From assembly GCF_001931685.1 (NCBI RefSeq), contig NZ_MOOY01000002.1:434001-498000 (forward strand): 64,000 nt of DNA. The letters run 5' to 3'. The notes below the pieces were generated by a model, which ran no database searches, was not told where the DNA came from, and was given only the letters and a program-made list of their open reading frames with translations. The DNA comes from Pararhizobium arenae (GTDB lineage Bacteria > Pseudomonadota > Alphaproteobacteria > Rhizobiales > Rhizobiaceae). Of this stretch, positions 43,571-53,102 are shown one piece after another. A program made the position numbers and the translations under genes. Within the stretch, counting starts at the first letter, position 1. Every line of letters starts with the position of its first letter.

Positions 43571-45058
43571 ATGGGTTATGTGCTTGCGATCGACCAGGGC
43601 ACGACGTCGAGCCGCGCGATCGTCTTCAATGGCGAGCAGAAGGTGGTCGGCACCGGCCAGCGCGAGTTCCGCCAGTATTTCCCGAAATCCGGCTGGGTCG
43701 AACACGATCCGGAAGAGATCTGGGATACGGTGGTTTCGACCATTCACGAGGCAATCCGCAACGCCGGACTTGTCGCCTCCGACATCTCTGCCATCGGCAT
43801 CACCAACCAGCGTGAAACCGTCGTCGTCTGGGACCGCAAGACCGGCAAGCCGATCTACAATGCCATCGTCTGGCAGGACCGCCGCACGGCATCCTTTTGC
43901 GAAACACTGAAACGGCAGGATTTCGAGAAGACGGTGGTGAAGAAGACCGGCCTGCTGCTCGATCCCTACTTCTCCGGCACGAAGGTCTCGTGGCTGCTCG
44001 CAAATGTCGAGGGCGCACAGGCACGCGCGGACGAGGGCGACCTTTGCTTCGGCACCATCGATACCTTCCTGATCTGGCTGCTGACAGGCGGAAAATCTTT
44101 CGTCACAGATGCCACCAATGCTTCTCGTACCCTGATGTTCAATATCGCTGAGAATGTGTGGGACGACTATCTTCTGAAAATGCTGGAAGTGCCGCGCAGC
44201 ATGCTGCCGGAAGTTCTGGATTGCGCCGCCGACTTCGGCGTGACCGACCCGGAGATCGTCGGCGCGGCGATCCCCATTCTCGGCGTTGCCGGCGACCAGC
44301 AGGCGGCGACAATCGGTCAGGCCTGCTTTGAGCCGGGCATGCTGAAATCCACCTACGGTACCGGCTGCTTCGCCCTGCTCAATACCGGGCAGGACATGGT
44401 TCGCTCGAAGAACCGGCTGCTCACCACCATCGCCTATCGCCTCGACGGCAAGACCACCTATGCGCTGGAAGGCTCGATCTTCATCGCCGGTGCCGCCGTG
44501 CAATGGCTGCGTGATGGGCTGAAGATCGTCAACGCCGCCTATGAGACCGGCCCCATGGCCAAGGATGCCGATCCGCAGCAGGATGTTTATCTAGTTCCCG
44601 CCTTCACCGGCCTCGGCGCTCCCCATTGGGACCCGGATGCCCGCGGCGCGATCTTCGGGCTCACCCGCAACACAGGCCCGAACGAGATTGCCCGCGCTGC
44701 GCTCGAAGCCGTCTGCTACCAGACCCGCGATCTTCTGGAAGCCATGCGCAAGGACTGGTCGAACGATGACACCCAGACCGTTCTGCGCGTCGATGGCGGC
44801 ATGGTTGCTTCTGATTGGACGATGCAGCGCCTCTCCGACCTGCTCGACGCTCCCGTCGACCGTCCCGTCATTCTTGAAACGACCGCTCTGGGCGTCGCCT
44901 GGCTCGCCGGGAGCCGCGCCGGGGTCTGGCCCGATCAGGCCGGCTTTGCTGCGACTTGGGCGAGAGACCGCCGCTTCGAGCCGGATATGGACGACAAGAC
45001 CCGCAAGGCGAAGATATCGGGCTGGAACGATGCGGTGCGGCGCACGCTGAGCGCTTGA
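43571..45058 (+). CDS. glpK: Glycerol kinase
   Basis: A 495-residue FGGY kinase phosphorylating glycerol to glycerol 3-phosphate. The N-terminal [38 protein letters not shown] and the ATPase segment [25 protein letters not shown] are diagnostic. GAGGGAGG precedes the ATG. It stands alone here, without glpF, glpD or the glycerol ABC transporter. Divergent from xdhA. Confidence 0.95.
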   Translation: MGYVLAIDQGTTSSRAIVFNGEQKVVGTGQREFRQYFPKSGWVEHDPEEIWDTVVSTIHEAIRNAGLVASDISAIGITNQRETVVVWDRKTGKPIYNAIVWQDRRTASFCETLKRQDFEKTVVKKTGLLLDPYFSGTKVSWLLANVEGAQARADEGDLCFGTIDTFLIWLLTGGKSFVTDATNASRTLMFNIAENVWDDYLLKMLEVPRSMLPEVLDCAADFGVTDPEIVGAAIPILGVAGDQQAATIGQACFEPGMLKSTYGTGCFALLNTGQDMVRSKNRLLTTIAYRLDGKTTYALEGSIFIAGAAVQWLRDGLKIVNAAYETGPMAKDADPQQDVYLVPAFTGLGAPHWDPDARGAIFGLTRNTGPNEIARAALEAVCYQTRDLLEAMRKDWSNDDTQTVLRVDGGMVASDWTMQRLSDLLDAPVDRPVILETTALGVAWLAGSRAGVWPDQAGFAATWARDRRFEPDMDDKTRKAKISGWNDAVRRTLSA

Positions 45059-45077
45059 ACGACATTGCCGGCAGCGC

Positions 45078-45105
45078 TCCATTGTAGTAATGTTTCTACA
45101 ATGGA
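45078..45105 (+). promoter_or_regulatory. Inverted repeat over the promoter of the second Phd/PIN operon
   Basis: Perfect 10-base arms TCCATTGTAG (45078-45087) and CTACAATGGA (45096-45105) enclose an 8-base spacer TAATGTTT that can serve as -10 (TAATGT), with TTGCCG 17 bases upstream as a weak -35. The right arm runs into the GGAGG ribosome site. This is the expected layout of an antitoxin autoregulatory operator. Confidence 0.7.
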
Positions 45106-45115
45106 GGTGCTTGCA

Positions 45116-45373
45116 ATGGTCACGATCATCTCAAGTCGCGAATTCAATCAGGATACCAGCCGCGCCAAGAAGGCGGCGGAAGATGGTCCGGTGTTCATCA
45201 CGCACCGCGGCGAGCCGGCGCATGTGCTGCTTTCCATTGACGATTATCGTCGGCTGACGGCCAAGAAATCTACAATTGCCGAACTGCTGGCCATGCCGGA
45301 CGCCGCGGCAATCGATTTCGAGGTGCCGAGGATGGGCGACGATCTGGGGCTGAAAATCCCCGACCTTTCGTAG
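45116..45373 (+). CDS. Phd-family antitoxin
   Basis: An 85-residue antitoxin with the Phd/YefM N-terminal fold (VTIISSREFNQDTSRAKKAAEDGPVFITHRGEPAHVLLSIDDYRRL) and an acidic C-terminal toxin-binding tail. ATG 45116 is chosen because GGAGG lies 8 bases upstream; ATG 45101 lies within the operator. The PIN toxin gene follows 8 bases after the stop. Confidence 0.87.
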   Translation: MVTIISSREFNQDTSRAKKAAEDGPVFITHRGEPAHVLLSIDDYRRLTAKKSTIAELLAMPDAAAIDFEVPRMGDDLGLKIPDLS

Positions 45374-45381
45374 CGCCCCGG

Positions 45382-45801
45382 ATGTATATCCTCGATACGA
45401 ATGTCGTTTCCGAGCTGCGCAAGGCCGGCAACGGTCTGTGTCATCCGTCGGTTCTGACCTGGGCAGAGTCCGTGCAGGCCGATCTGCTGTTTCTATCGGC
45501 GATTTCCGTGATGGAGCTGGAAATCGGCTACCTGCTGCTTGCCCGCCGTGATGTCCGGCAGGCAGCGATCATCAGGACATGGATTGCCGACCATGTGCTT
45601 GTCGCCTTCAAGGACCGCATTCTTGCCTTCGATCACGAAACCGCCCGCCGCTGCGCCGCAGTCCATGTGCCGGACCGGCGATCCGATCGGGATGCCATGA
45701 TTGCCGCGACTGCCTTGCAACGGGATTTCGTGATCGTTACCCACAATATCAGAGATTTTGCCGTCACCGGAGCGCGGCTGCTCAATCCCTGGAACGATTG
45801 A
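45382..45801 (+). CDS. PIN-domain toxin, VapC type
   Basis: A 139-residue PIN ribonuclease. Acidic residues are visible in [21 protein letters not shown] and [14 protein letters not shown], and a final Asp lies in [11 protein letters not shown]. This FitB-like subtype with [11 protein letters not shown] differs from the toxin at 16559 (LLDTHVLVW), so the two pairs are not recent duplicates. The RNA target is unknown. Confidence 0.88.
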   Translation: MYILDTNVVSELRKAGNGLCHPSVLTWAESVQADLLFLSAISVMELEIGYLLLARRDVRQAAIIRTWIADHVLVAFKDRILAFDHETARRCAAVHVPDRRSDRDAMIAATALQRDFVIVTHNIRDFAVTGARLLNPWND

Positions 45802-45916
45802 TCCAAAAACAGAAACAGTTCGTTCTCGCTTTTTCGCTGGGATTTCGATCGGCGGCTGCCTAACTATCGCTTTGAAATGGCGTGTTTTGATCCGCCTCCC
45901 GTTGCTAGGAAAATCC

Positions 45917-46957
45917 ATGGAACTTGGTCTCTACACATTTGCGGATGTTCACCCCGAGGCACCGAACGGGCGCGGGGTGGAAGGTGAAGAGCGTATTCGG
46001 CACCTTATTGAGGAAATCGAGCTTGCCGATCAGGTGGGGCTCGATGTCTTCGGGCTCGGCGAGCATCATCGCCCGGATTATGCGGCGTCTGCGCCTGCCG
46101 TCATCCTGGCTGCTGCGGCCGCGAAGACAAAAAATATTCGGCTGACGAGCGCGGTGACGGTGCTTTCTTCCGATGATCCGGTGCGGGTGTTCCAGCAATA
46201 TGCGACGCTGGACCTCATTTCGAACGGCCGGGCCGAGATCATGGCAGGGCGCGGCTCCTTCATCGAATCCTTCCCGCTCTTCGGTTACAACCTCGAAGAC
46301 TACGACGATCTTTATTCTGAAAAGCTCGACTTGCTGCTCGCCATTCGCGATCAGGAGGTTGTGACATGGAACGGAAACATGCGCCCGCCGATCAATGGAC
46401 GCGGCGTTTATCCGCGACCCTTGCAAAAGGAGATGCCCATCTGGATCGCCGTCGGTGGCACGCCGCAGTCGGTCGCGCGCGCGGGCGCGCTGGGATTGCC
46501 GGTGGCGCTTGCCATCATCGGTGGCGAGCCGGCGCGTTATGCGCCGCTTTTCGAGCTTTATCGCGAAGCTGCCCGCCGGGCGGGACAAGATCCTGCAAAG
46601 CTGAAAACCAGCATCAATGTGCATGGTTTCATCGCGGATACGACCGAGCAGGCGGCCGATCAGTTTTACGGCCCACAGGCGGAGGTGATGAACCGCATCG
46701 GCCGCGAACGTGGCTGGGGGCCGACCAACCGGGCGCATTTCAACCAGTCGATCGGACCGAACGGCAATCTCTTTCTCGGTGATCCCGAAACCGTCGCGGA
46801 AAAGATCATCCGCCATCAGCGCATCTTCAAGAATGACCGTTTCCTCCTGCAGATGGCGATCGGCTTGATGCCGCATGACCAGATCATGCGCGGTATCGAG
46901 CTTTACGGCACGAAGGTTGCGCCGATTGTTCGCGAGGCAATAGGCAGTGGGCAATAG
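45917..46957 (+). CDS. LLM-class flavin-dependent oxidoreductase
   Basis: A 346-residue luciferase-like monooxygenase of the FMNH2-dependent type. Typical stretches: [59 protein letters not shown] (seen at about residues 75-115) and [17 protein letters not shown]. The ATG at 45917 starts the conserved MELGLYTF; upstream extension is without support. The substrate is unknown. The last codons (AIGSGQ stop) lie within a small intergenic repeat, suggesting that the native C-terminus was altered. Confidence 0.87.
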   Translation: MELGLYTFADVHPEAPNGRGVEGEERIRHLIEEIELADQVGLDVFGLGEHHRPDYAASAPAVILAAAAAKTKNIRLTSAVTVLSSDDPVRVFQQYATLDLISNGRAEIMAGRGSFIESFPLFGYNLEDYDDLYSEKLDLLLAIRDQEVVTWNGNMRPPINGRGVYPRPLQKEMPIWIAVGGTPQSVARAGALGLPVALAIIGGEPARYAPLFELYREAARRAGQDPAKLKTSINVHGFIADTTEQAADQFYGPQAEVMNRIGRERGWGPTNRAHFNQSIGPNGNLFLGDPETVAEKIIRHQRIFKNDRFLLQMAIGLMPHDQIMRGIELYGTKVAPIVREAIGSGQ

Positions 46958-47030
46958 GCAGTAGTCGGCACACTCGAATTCTTGCGTGGCTTTCAATCGC
47001 TATTGCCTAATGCCTAACGTCTACTGTCTT
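46936..47030. repeat. GGCAATAGGCAGT direct repeats with distal inverted copy
   Basis: Two copies of GGCAATAGGCAGT (46936-46948 and 46950-46962) are in tandem with a 14-base period. About 40 bases further on, CTATTGCCTAATGCC and CTACTGTC (47000-47028) are degenerate copies in inverse orientation. The first copies encode the C-terminus and stop of the upstream oxidoreductase. Similar ATAGGCAGT repeats occur between rhizobial genes; their origin is unclear. Confidence 0.65.
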
Positions 47031-47091
47031 CCATCAAGGGGCTTTATCCAGGGCTCCCGGCGCGTTACATACGCCGCGAAAGCGAGACGAC

Positions 47092-47841
47092 ATGACCCTG
47101 AACAATGATGAAGATCTGGAGCGGTTGAAGGAAATCGGCCGCATCTGTGCCCGTGCTGTCCAGTTGATGGGCGCATCGCTCGAACCCGGCATGACCACCG
47201 CTGAGCTCGATGCGATTGGGCGTCGTTTCCTTGAAGGTGAGGGCGCCCGTTCGGCGCCGGAGCTGTCCTATAATTTTCCGGGCGCCACCTGCATTTCGGT
47301 CAATGAGGAAGTTGCCCACGGCATTCCCGGCCCGCGGGTAATTGCTGCCGGGGATCTCGTCAACATCGACGTTTCCGCCGAAAAGAACGGCTTCTTCTCC
47401 GATACCGGCGCCTCCTTTGCCGTGCCGCCGGTCAAGACGCAGATCGAAAAACTCTGCCGGGATGGCAAGCGAGCCATGTGGGTGGGGCTGAACGAGGTGC
47501 GCTCCGGCCGGTCGCTGGCGGCCATCGGCAATGCCATCGGCAGTTTTGCCAAGAAGAACCGCTATACGCTGATCACCAATCTTGCGAGCCACGGCGTTGG
47601 CCGCTCGCTGCATGAGGAGCCCGGCGAGATCGCCACCTGGCCGGACAAACGCGAAAAGCGCCGCATGGAAGAGGGCATGGTCTTTACCGTCGAGCCCTTC
47701 CTGTCAATCGGCGCCCATTGGGCCGAAAGCGGCGATGACGACTGGACGCTCTATAGCGAGCCACGCGCCCCGACCGTGCAGTACGAACACACCGTCGTCG
47801 TTACCCGCAACGGGCCCTTGGTGCTGACGCTGCCGGATTGA
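47092..47841 (+). CDS. map: Methionine aminopeptidase, type I
   Basis: A 249-residue metalloprotease removing the N-terminal Met from nascent proteins. Metal ligands are visible in NIDVSAEKNGFFSDTGASF (two Asp), ASHGVGRSLHEEP (His), FTVEPFLS (Glu) and TVQYEHTVVVT (Glu). It is preceded by CGAGACGAC. The sequence diverges in places from the main housekeeping Map (for example ELSYNFPGATCISVNEEVAHGIPG), so it may be a second copy. Confidence 0.9.
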   Translation: MTLNNDEDLERLKEIGRICARAVQLMGASLEPGMTTAELDAIGRRFLEGEGARSAPELSYNFPGATCISVNEEVAHGIPGPRVIAAGDLVNIDVSAEKNGFFSDTGASFAVPPVKTQIEKLCRDGKRAMWVGLNEVRSGRSLAAIGNAIGSFAKKNRYTLITNLASHGVGRSLHEEPGEIATWPDKREKRRMEEGMVFTVEPFLSIGAHWAESGDDDWTLYSEPRAPTVQYEHTVVVTRNGPLVLTLPD

Positions 47842-47921
47842 TCGCCGGATCATTCGCGGCATTGATCGATCGCTCAAATTTTGTCGTTTGTTGTGGCTTT
47901 GCTGCGGTGCGATAAAACGGC

Positions 47922-49124
47922 ATGACTGTTGCGCATTCCTCCGCGGGCATGGCCCGCACGGCAGCTGCCGGGGCCATTGCTATGGCGATCGCCATGGGTT
48001 TCGGCCGCTTCGCCTATACCCCGATCCTGCCCGGCATGATGGCCGGGCTCGGCCTTTCGCCCTCCGATGCCGGGCTGATCGCCTCGGCGAATTTTGTCGG
48101 TTATCTCGTGGGCGCCGTCCTTGCCGGGCTTGGCTGGGCAACGGGCCGGGAGCGATCGATCGGTCTTGGGGCGTTGCTGTCGACAGCCTTGCTTCTCCTC
48201 GCGATGGGCACAACCGAAAGCATCGCAAGCTTCATCGTCATCCGCTTCCTTGCGGGTGTCGCAAGCGCCTTCACCATGATTTTCCTCTCGTCGATCGTGC
48301 TTGGCCGGGCGGCGCGGATACACAATCCGCATGTGCAGGCCGTGCATTTCGGCGGTGTGGGTCTCGGTATCGCGGCATCCTCCCTGATGATCTTCCTGCT
48401 GGCCGGTGTAGATGTGGCGGGCTTTGCGAGCTGGCGGCTGGATTGGCTTGGCAGCGCGCTGATCGCTTTCATCGGTGCCATCGCCGTGTGGCTTATGCTG
48501 GAGGGTGAGACGACGAGCGCCACTCCGGTTCATGAGCCGCCGATTGTCTGGAACCGGCCGCTTGTAGTGATGACATTGACTTACGGCCTCTTCGGCTTCG
48601 GCTATGTGATCACCGCCACCTTTCTTGTCGCCATGGCGCGGGAAGGGGCGGCGGATAGCACGGTCGAATTTCTTGCGTGGTTTCTGACCGGTCTTTCGGC
48701 GGCGATCTCGATCTATCTCTGGGGCAAGCTGGTGCGGTTTGTCGGCCTTGTCGGCGTTTATCTCGGCGGCCTGCTGGTCGAGGCCATCGGCCTGGTGCTT
48801 GCCGTCAGCCTGCCGCTGCCGGCGGCCCCGCTGGTTGGCGGCGTGCTGCTGGGGCTGACCTTTCTGATGGTGACGGCGTTCGGACTGCAGATCGGCCGGC
48901 TGCTTGCGCCGAAAAGTCCGCGCAAGGCTCTGGCCTTCATGACCGCCGCCTTTGGCGTCGGCCAGATCATCGGGCCGATTGTCGCCGGCCGGCTTGCGGA
49001 AGGCGGCGGCTATACCTTGCCGACATTGATTGCGGCCTCCGTGCTGCTTTTGTGCGTGGTGATGGTTGCGGTGGAGGCGCGGCGGATTTCCGAGGCGATG
49101 ACGGCTTCGTCGGGCGGCAAATAA
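47922..49124 (+). CDS. MFS transporter, YbfB/YjiJ family
   Basis: A 400-residue major facilitator with about twelve membrane segments. The opening AAGAIAMAIAMGFGRFAYTPILPGMMAGLGLSPSDAGLIASANFVGYLVGA (about residues 15-65) is the hallmark of the YbfB/YjiJ group. Substrates of this group are mostly unknown. It starts 80 bases after map and could be read with it, though no ribosome site is strong. Confidence 0.85.
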   Translation: MTVAHSSAGMARTAAAGAIAMAIAMGFGRFAYTPILPGMMAGLGLSPSDAGLIASANFVGYLVGAVLAGLGWATGRERSIGLGALLSTALLLLAMGTTESIASFIVIRFLAGVASAFTMIFLSSIVLGRAARIHNPHVQAVHFGGVGLGIAASSLMIFLLAGVDVAGFASWRLDWLGSALIAFIGAIAVWLMLEGETTSATPVHEPPIVWNRPLVVMTLTYGLFGFGYVITATFLVAMAREGAADSTVEFLAWFLTGLSAAISIYLWGKLVRFVGLVGVYLGGLLVEAIGLVLAVSLPLPAAPLVGGVLLGLTFLMVTAFGLQIGRLLAPKSPRKALAFMTAAFGVGQIIGPIVAGRLAEGGGYTLPTLIAASVLLLCVVMVAVEARRISEAMTASSGGK

Positions 49125-49214
49125 GCTCCCGATTAAATAACCGTAACGTTCCGCTGATGTGATTGGCAGGGAAAGGCTTTTGCCCTAGTTTCCCGTGTCG
49201 AGAAGGCGGGTGCT

Positions 49215-50522
49215 TTGCCCGTCGCCAGCGAAAGTACCAGCACCTTGTTCGTATCCTTTTTCCCCAAGCCGAAGCTGTTCTTCCCTTCCGTTGTCATATG
49301 GACCCTGCTTGCGGTTCTCGTCTGGTATGGCGGCGGCCGTGACTTCGGCGCCTTGATCGGCTTGCCGCCCTTGCCGGAGGGCCAGGAGCCAGTGATTGGC
49401 GTTTCGGTCTTCTGGTCCGCACCGTTCCTCTGGTTCTATATCTACTACATCCTGATGGCCGGGCTCTTTTCCGCTTTCTGGTTCACATACAGCCCGCATC
49501 GCTGGCAGGGCTGGTCGGTGCTCGGCTCGGCACTGATCGTCTTCAACACCTATTTCTCGGTTCAGGTCAGCGTGGCGATCAACGCCTGGTATGGTCCGTT
49601 CTACGATATGATCCAGAGGGCATTGGCCCGGCAGGAGCCCATACCCACAGCCGCCGATCTTTATTGGGGCATGACAGGGTTTGCTGGGATCGCCTTTGTC
49701 GCCATCACCGTCGGGGTGCTGAACCTGTTCTTCGTCAGCCACTACATCTTTCGCTGGCGCACGGCGATGAACGATTTCTATATGTCGCACTGGCCGAAGC
49801 TGCGTCATATCGAAGGCGCTTCCCAGCGTGTTCAGGAAGATACGATGCGCTTCTCCTCGACCGTGGAAAGCCTCGGCGTCAATCTGGTCAGCTCGATCAT
49901 GACGCTGATCGCGTTTCTGCCGGTCCTGTTCAAGTTTTCCGGTACAGTTACGGAACTACCGCTCATCGGCACGGTGCCGCACGCGCTTGTCTGGGCGGCG
50001 ATCTGCTGGTCGCTGTTTGGAACGGTGTTCCTGGCAATGGTCGGTATCAAGCTGCCGGGGCTGGAATTCCGCAACCAGCGGGTTGAAGCGGCCTATCGTA
50101 AGGAACTCGTCTACGGCGAAGACCACGAGGACCGGGCAGACCCGATCACCGTGGCGCAGCTGTTCGCAAACGTGCGGCGCAACTATTTTCGCCTCTATTT
50201 CCACTACATGTATTTCAACGTCGCCCGCATCTTCTATCTACAGGCCGACAATCTCTTCGGCACCTTTGTCCTCGTGCCTTCGATCGTGGCGGGCAAGCTG
50301 ACACTTGGCGTTATGAGCCAGATCCAGAACGTCTTCGGGCAGGTGCGGGAATCGTTTCAGTATCTCGTCAACTCATGGACAACGATTGTGGAACTGTTGT
50401 CGATCTACAAACGTCTACGTGCGTTTGAAGCGGCGATCTATGACGAGCCGCTGCCGGATATCGAGCAACGTTATCTGGAGCGGGAAGACACGGACGGCGA
50501 GATCCAGGCCGCAAAGCCCTGA
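49215..50522 (+). CDS. SbmA/BacA-family peptide transporter
   Basis: A 435-residue inner-membrane protein close to rhizobial BacA and E. coli SbmA, which import antimicrobial peptides and are needed for chronic infection or symbiosis in some rhizobia. Strong BacA-like stretches: [10 protein letters not shown] at the N-terminus, [60 protein letters not shown] and [21 protein letters not shown]. It starts at TTG 49215 with AGAAGG upstream; TTG 49245 would give the shorter BacA-like N-terminus. It has no ATPase domain, as usual for SbmA/BacA. Confidence 0.9.
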   Translation: MPVASESTSTLFVSFFPKPKLFFPSVVIWTLLAVLVWYGGGRDFGALIGLPPLPEGQEPVIGVSVFWSAPFLWFYIYYILMAGLFSAFWFTYSPHRWQGWSVLGSALIVFNTYFSVQVSVAINAWYGPFYDMIQRALARQEPIPTAADLYWGMTGFAGIAFVAITVGVLNLFFVSHYIFRWRTAMNDFYMSHWPKLRHIEGASQRVQEDTMRFSSTVESLGVNLVSSIMTLIAFLPVLFKFSGTVTELPLIGTVPHALVWAAICWSLFGTVFLAMVGIKLPGLEFRNQRVEAAYRKELVYGEDHEDRADPITVAQLFANVRRNYFRLYFHYMYFNVARIFYLQADNLFGTFVLVPSIVAGKLTLGVMSQIQNVFGQVRESFQYLVNSWTTIVELLSIYKRLRAFEAAIYDEPLPDIEQRYLEREDTDGEIQAAKP

Positions 50523-50533
50523 CATTCAAACTG

Positions 50534-51553
50534 TTAGAAGGCGGAGCGATCCGCCTTCTTTTCGTTGGCGAGCCTTGCCAGTGCTTCCGTATAGCTGACG
50601 CAGGCGACTTCCGGCTTTGAGCAGGTTTCGGTCAGGAACCTATCGAGCGCGCGCCAATAGGCGCCGCCGTTCATCTCGACAAAGTGGAAGCCGAGCTGCA
50701 GCGGAATGCGGCCGCCATTGTATTGGGCGTTGAACGCATTGCGATAGGCTTCCAGCGCGCGGGCCTCGAAGGTTGCGCTGTCCTTCCTGTTTTCGACGCC
50801 CATGGAATGACGCACGAACAGATTGTAGTCCATGCCGATGACGCGGCGCTTCTGCGGGCCTTCCGGGATCAGCGGCAGGCCGAAGCGCGACATTCCTTCC
50901 TGCGTGGCGGGCATGCCCGGTCCCTTGGTGACGAGGCTCGCGTCGTAGCGGAAACCGGCATCCTTCAGTGCCGGCAGCAGGCCGTCGCTGGTCGAAAGAT
51001 AGGGCGCGCGAAAACCCTTGATGTCGTGGGTGGCGAATTTATTCCAGCCTTCCGGCTTTTCGCTTTCGATGCCGGCGGCGGTCCAGGCATTCTGAAGCGC
51101 TGCGTCGAAAGCCTTGAACTCACGGCTCCAGTCGGCCTTGCTCCAGCTTTTGCCGTCAAAATGGCCGCAGGCATGGCTGCCGATATCATGGCCGGCGAGA
51201 TGCGCCTGCCAGATATAGCGGACGCGCTGGGCAATCTCGTCCTGCGACTGCGCGAAGCCCACATTCGAGCGGCCAGCCGTGTGGCCCGCGGCCTGATAGC
51301 TGCGACCGCCGTCGGCCTTGGTCATCAGGAATGTGCAGGAGAGGAAATAGGTGAAGTGCGCGCCGGTGCGCCTGCCCATGTCGAGGCTCTTTTCCCAGAG
51401 CCTGTTGTCATGGGCGCCATCGAAAGAAACGATCACCATCTGCTCGCGCTTGGCCGCCCCTGCGTTCGCTGCCGGCGGCGCCACGGCGAAGGCTTGCCCC
51501 GGCGCAAAAGCGAGACAGAGGGCGAGGGGAGCGAGACGGGGCATGCGGGACAT
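50534..51553 (-). CDS. Secreted polysaccharide deacetylase family protein
   Basis: A 339-residue exported protein with signal peptide (PRLAPLALCLAFAPGQAFA, cleavage about residue 23). The deacetylase fold shows VSFDGAHDNRLWEKS in place of the usual TFDDG, and HDIGSHACGHFDGKSW with the metal-binding His pair. The D-D catalytic pair typical of NodB is thus altered (FDGAHD). It may act on cell wall or envelope polysaccharide, or be inactive. It is convergent with the BacA homologue gene. Confidence 0.8.
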   Translation of the reverse strand: MSRMPRLAPLALCLAFAPGQAFAVAPPAANAGAAKREQMVIVSFDGAHDNRLWEKSLDMGRRTGAHFTYFLSCTFLMTKADGGRSYQAAGHTAGRSNVGFAQSQDEIAQRVRYIWQAHLAGHDIGSHACGHFDGKSWSKADWSREFKAFDAALQNAWTAAGIESEKPEGWNKFATHDIKGFRAPYLSTSDGLLPALKDAGFRYDASLVTKGPGMPATQEGMSRFGLPLIPEGPQKRRVIGMDYNLFVRHSMGVENRKDSATFEARALEAYRNAFNAQYNGGRIPLQLGFHFVEMNGGAYWRALDRFLTETCSKPEVACVSYTEALARLANEKKADRSAF

Positions 51554-51712
51554 GGAGAAAGGCCTTGGAGAAAGCGGCGCGTGATCGCGCTGGAAAAGAG
51601 ACGAGCTGCGATGCACTGCCGCAGGAATGCGGCAATCCTTTGATCGCGCTGGAAATTCGCCGCCATTGCCTTTATGCCCTTTGGCAGAAACCCCTTTCAG
51701 GACAGGTTGGAC

Positions 51713-52300
51713 ATGGCCATTCTCATTCTCGGCGTCGTGATTTTTCTCGGCATTCATCTGGTGCGCAGTTTTGCGCCCGGCCTTCGCGACACCGTGATTG
51801 CAAAGGGCGGCAAAGGCGCCTGGCACGCGATCCATGGCATCTGCGCGCTCCTCGGCCTCTGTCTCATCGCCTACGGTTTCGATGCTTCCCGCGCGACCAC
51901 GGGCATGCTCTACAATCCGCCGAAATTCTTGAGCCACATCGCGCTGACGCTGATGATCTTCGCCTGCATCTGTCTGGTCGCGGCTTTCCTGCCGGCGGGC
52001 AAGATCAAGGCTGCAACGAAGCACCCGGCGGTTCTGGCCATCAAGATCTGGGCGCTGGCCCATCTTATTTCCAATGGCGAGACCAACTCCGTTTTGCTGT
52101 TCGGCACTTTTCTCGCCTGGGGTGTCATCCTCCGCATTTCTATGAAGCGTCGCTGGCGGGCCGGCGAGATCACGCACCCGGTTTTCGTCTCCTACGCCTA
52201 TGATGCGATGGCCGTCGCTGGTGGTCTGATCGTCTACGGTTTGTTCGTTTGGCGTCTGCATGAACTGTTGATCGGCGTGCCGCCGATCGTCACGGGATAG
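51713..52300 (+). CDS. NnrU family membrane protein
   Basis: A 195-residue protein with five to six membrane segments of the NnrU family, first found in denitrification gene clusters and related to heme or isoprenoid-linked proteins. Typical stretches are LGIHLVRSFAPGLRD and HPVLAIKIWALAHLISNGETNSVLLFG (with one Ala insertion). AGGTTGG precedes the ATG. No nitrogen-oxide genes are nearby, so its role here is unclear. Confidence 0.85.
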   Translation: MAILILGVVIFLGIHLVRSFAPGLRDTVIAKGGKGAWHAIHGICALLGLCLIAYGFDASRATTGMLYNPPKFLSHIALTLMIFACICLVAAFLPAGKIKAATKHPAVLAIKIWALAHLISNGETNSVLLFGTFLAWGVILRISMKRRWRAGEITHPVFVSYAYDAMAVAGGLIVYGLFVWRLHELLIGVPPIVTG

Positions 52301-52402
52301 GCCAATTCGACGATCCCCCCTTACAACCGCCGCAAAATCGGGTAGAAGGCGCAAAATCTTTCCGATCATCCAGTACGAGAAGGCCGGTTATCCGGAGCAG
52401 GA

Positions 52403-53074
52403 ATGGCGAACCAAGACGACAGCTTCATCCGCGAGGTCAATGACGAACTACGCTCCGACCAGATGCGGGGCGTCTGGGCGCGTTTTGGCAACATCATCAT
52501 CGGTATCGCCGTTCTGATCGTGCTCGCAACCATCGGCAAGGTTGGCTACGAATACTGGCGTGAAAGCTCGGCGTCGAAATCCGGCGACGAATTCCTGGCA
52601 GCGCTGACGCTTGCCAAGGAAAACAAGACCGATGAAGCCATAGCCGCCTTCAGCGCTCTGGAGAAGGACGGCTTCGGCTCCTATCCCGTGCTGGCGCGCA
52701 TGCGTGCCGCCACATTGCAGGCGCAGAAGGGCGACAAGGCCGCCGCCGTTGCAGCCTTTTCGGATATCGCGAAGGATGGCAATGTCGATCCGGCTGTTCG
52801 CGATGCAGCGCGCGTGCGCGCAGCCTATCTCCTCGTCGATACCGGCACCTACGAGCAGGTTTCGGCCGAAGTCGAACAGCTCGCCGTTCCCGCGAACGGT
52901 CTTCGCCATTCGGCCCGCGAAGCACTCGGCCTTGCCGCTTACAAGGCAGGCGACATGGCCAAGGCCAAGGGCTGGTTTCAGCAGATCATCGACGACACCC
53001 AAAGCCCGCGTAATCTGGCAAACCGCGCCCAGATGCTGCTCGATCTGATCACTGCCAGCGGCAAGGCGTCCTGA
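52403..53074 (+). CDS. Membrane-anchored TPR protein, YfgM-like
   Basis: A 223-residue protein with one N-terminal membrane segment (about residues 27-47) and a periplasmic TPR region ([44 protein letters not shown]). It lies 28 bases upstream of der, as yfgM lies near der in gammaproteobacteria, where bamB stands between them; no bamB is present here. A chaperone role at the Sec translocon is known for E. coli YfgM; transfer of that role is inferred. Confidence 0.82.
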   Translation: MANQDDSFIREVNDELRSDQMRGVWARFGNIIIGIAVLIVLATIGKVGYEYWRESSASKSGDEFLAALTLAKENKTDEAIAAFSALEKDGFGSYPVLARMRAATLQAQKGDKAAAVAAFSDIAKDGNVDPAVRDAARVRAAYLLVDTGTYEQVSAEVEQLAVPANGLRHSAREALGLAAYKAGDMAKAKGWFQQIIDDTQSPRNLANRAQMLLDLITASGKAS

Positions 53075-53102
53075 ACGGGCGCGTGACGAACAGGAATTTT
53101 CG

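Noticed and set aside
46936-47030. Considered as a CRISPR-like array
   Set aside because: Only two direct copies of 13 bases with a 1-base gap, the others inverted and degenerate; no spacers and no cas genes.
51554-52369. Upstream extension of the polysaccharide deacetylase frame on the minus strand
   Set aside because: It is antisense to the NnrU gene, and a clear signal peptide starts at 51553.
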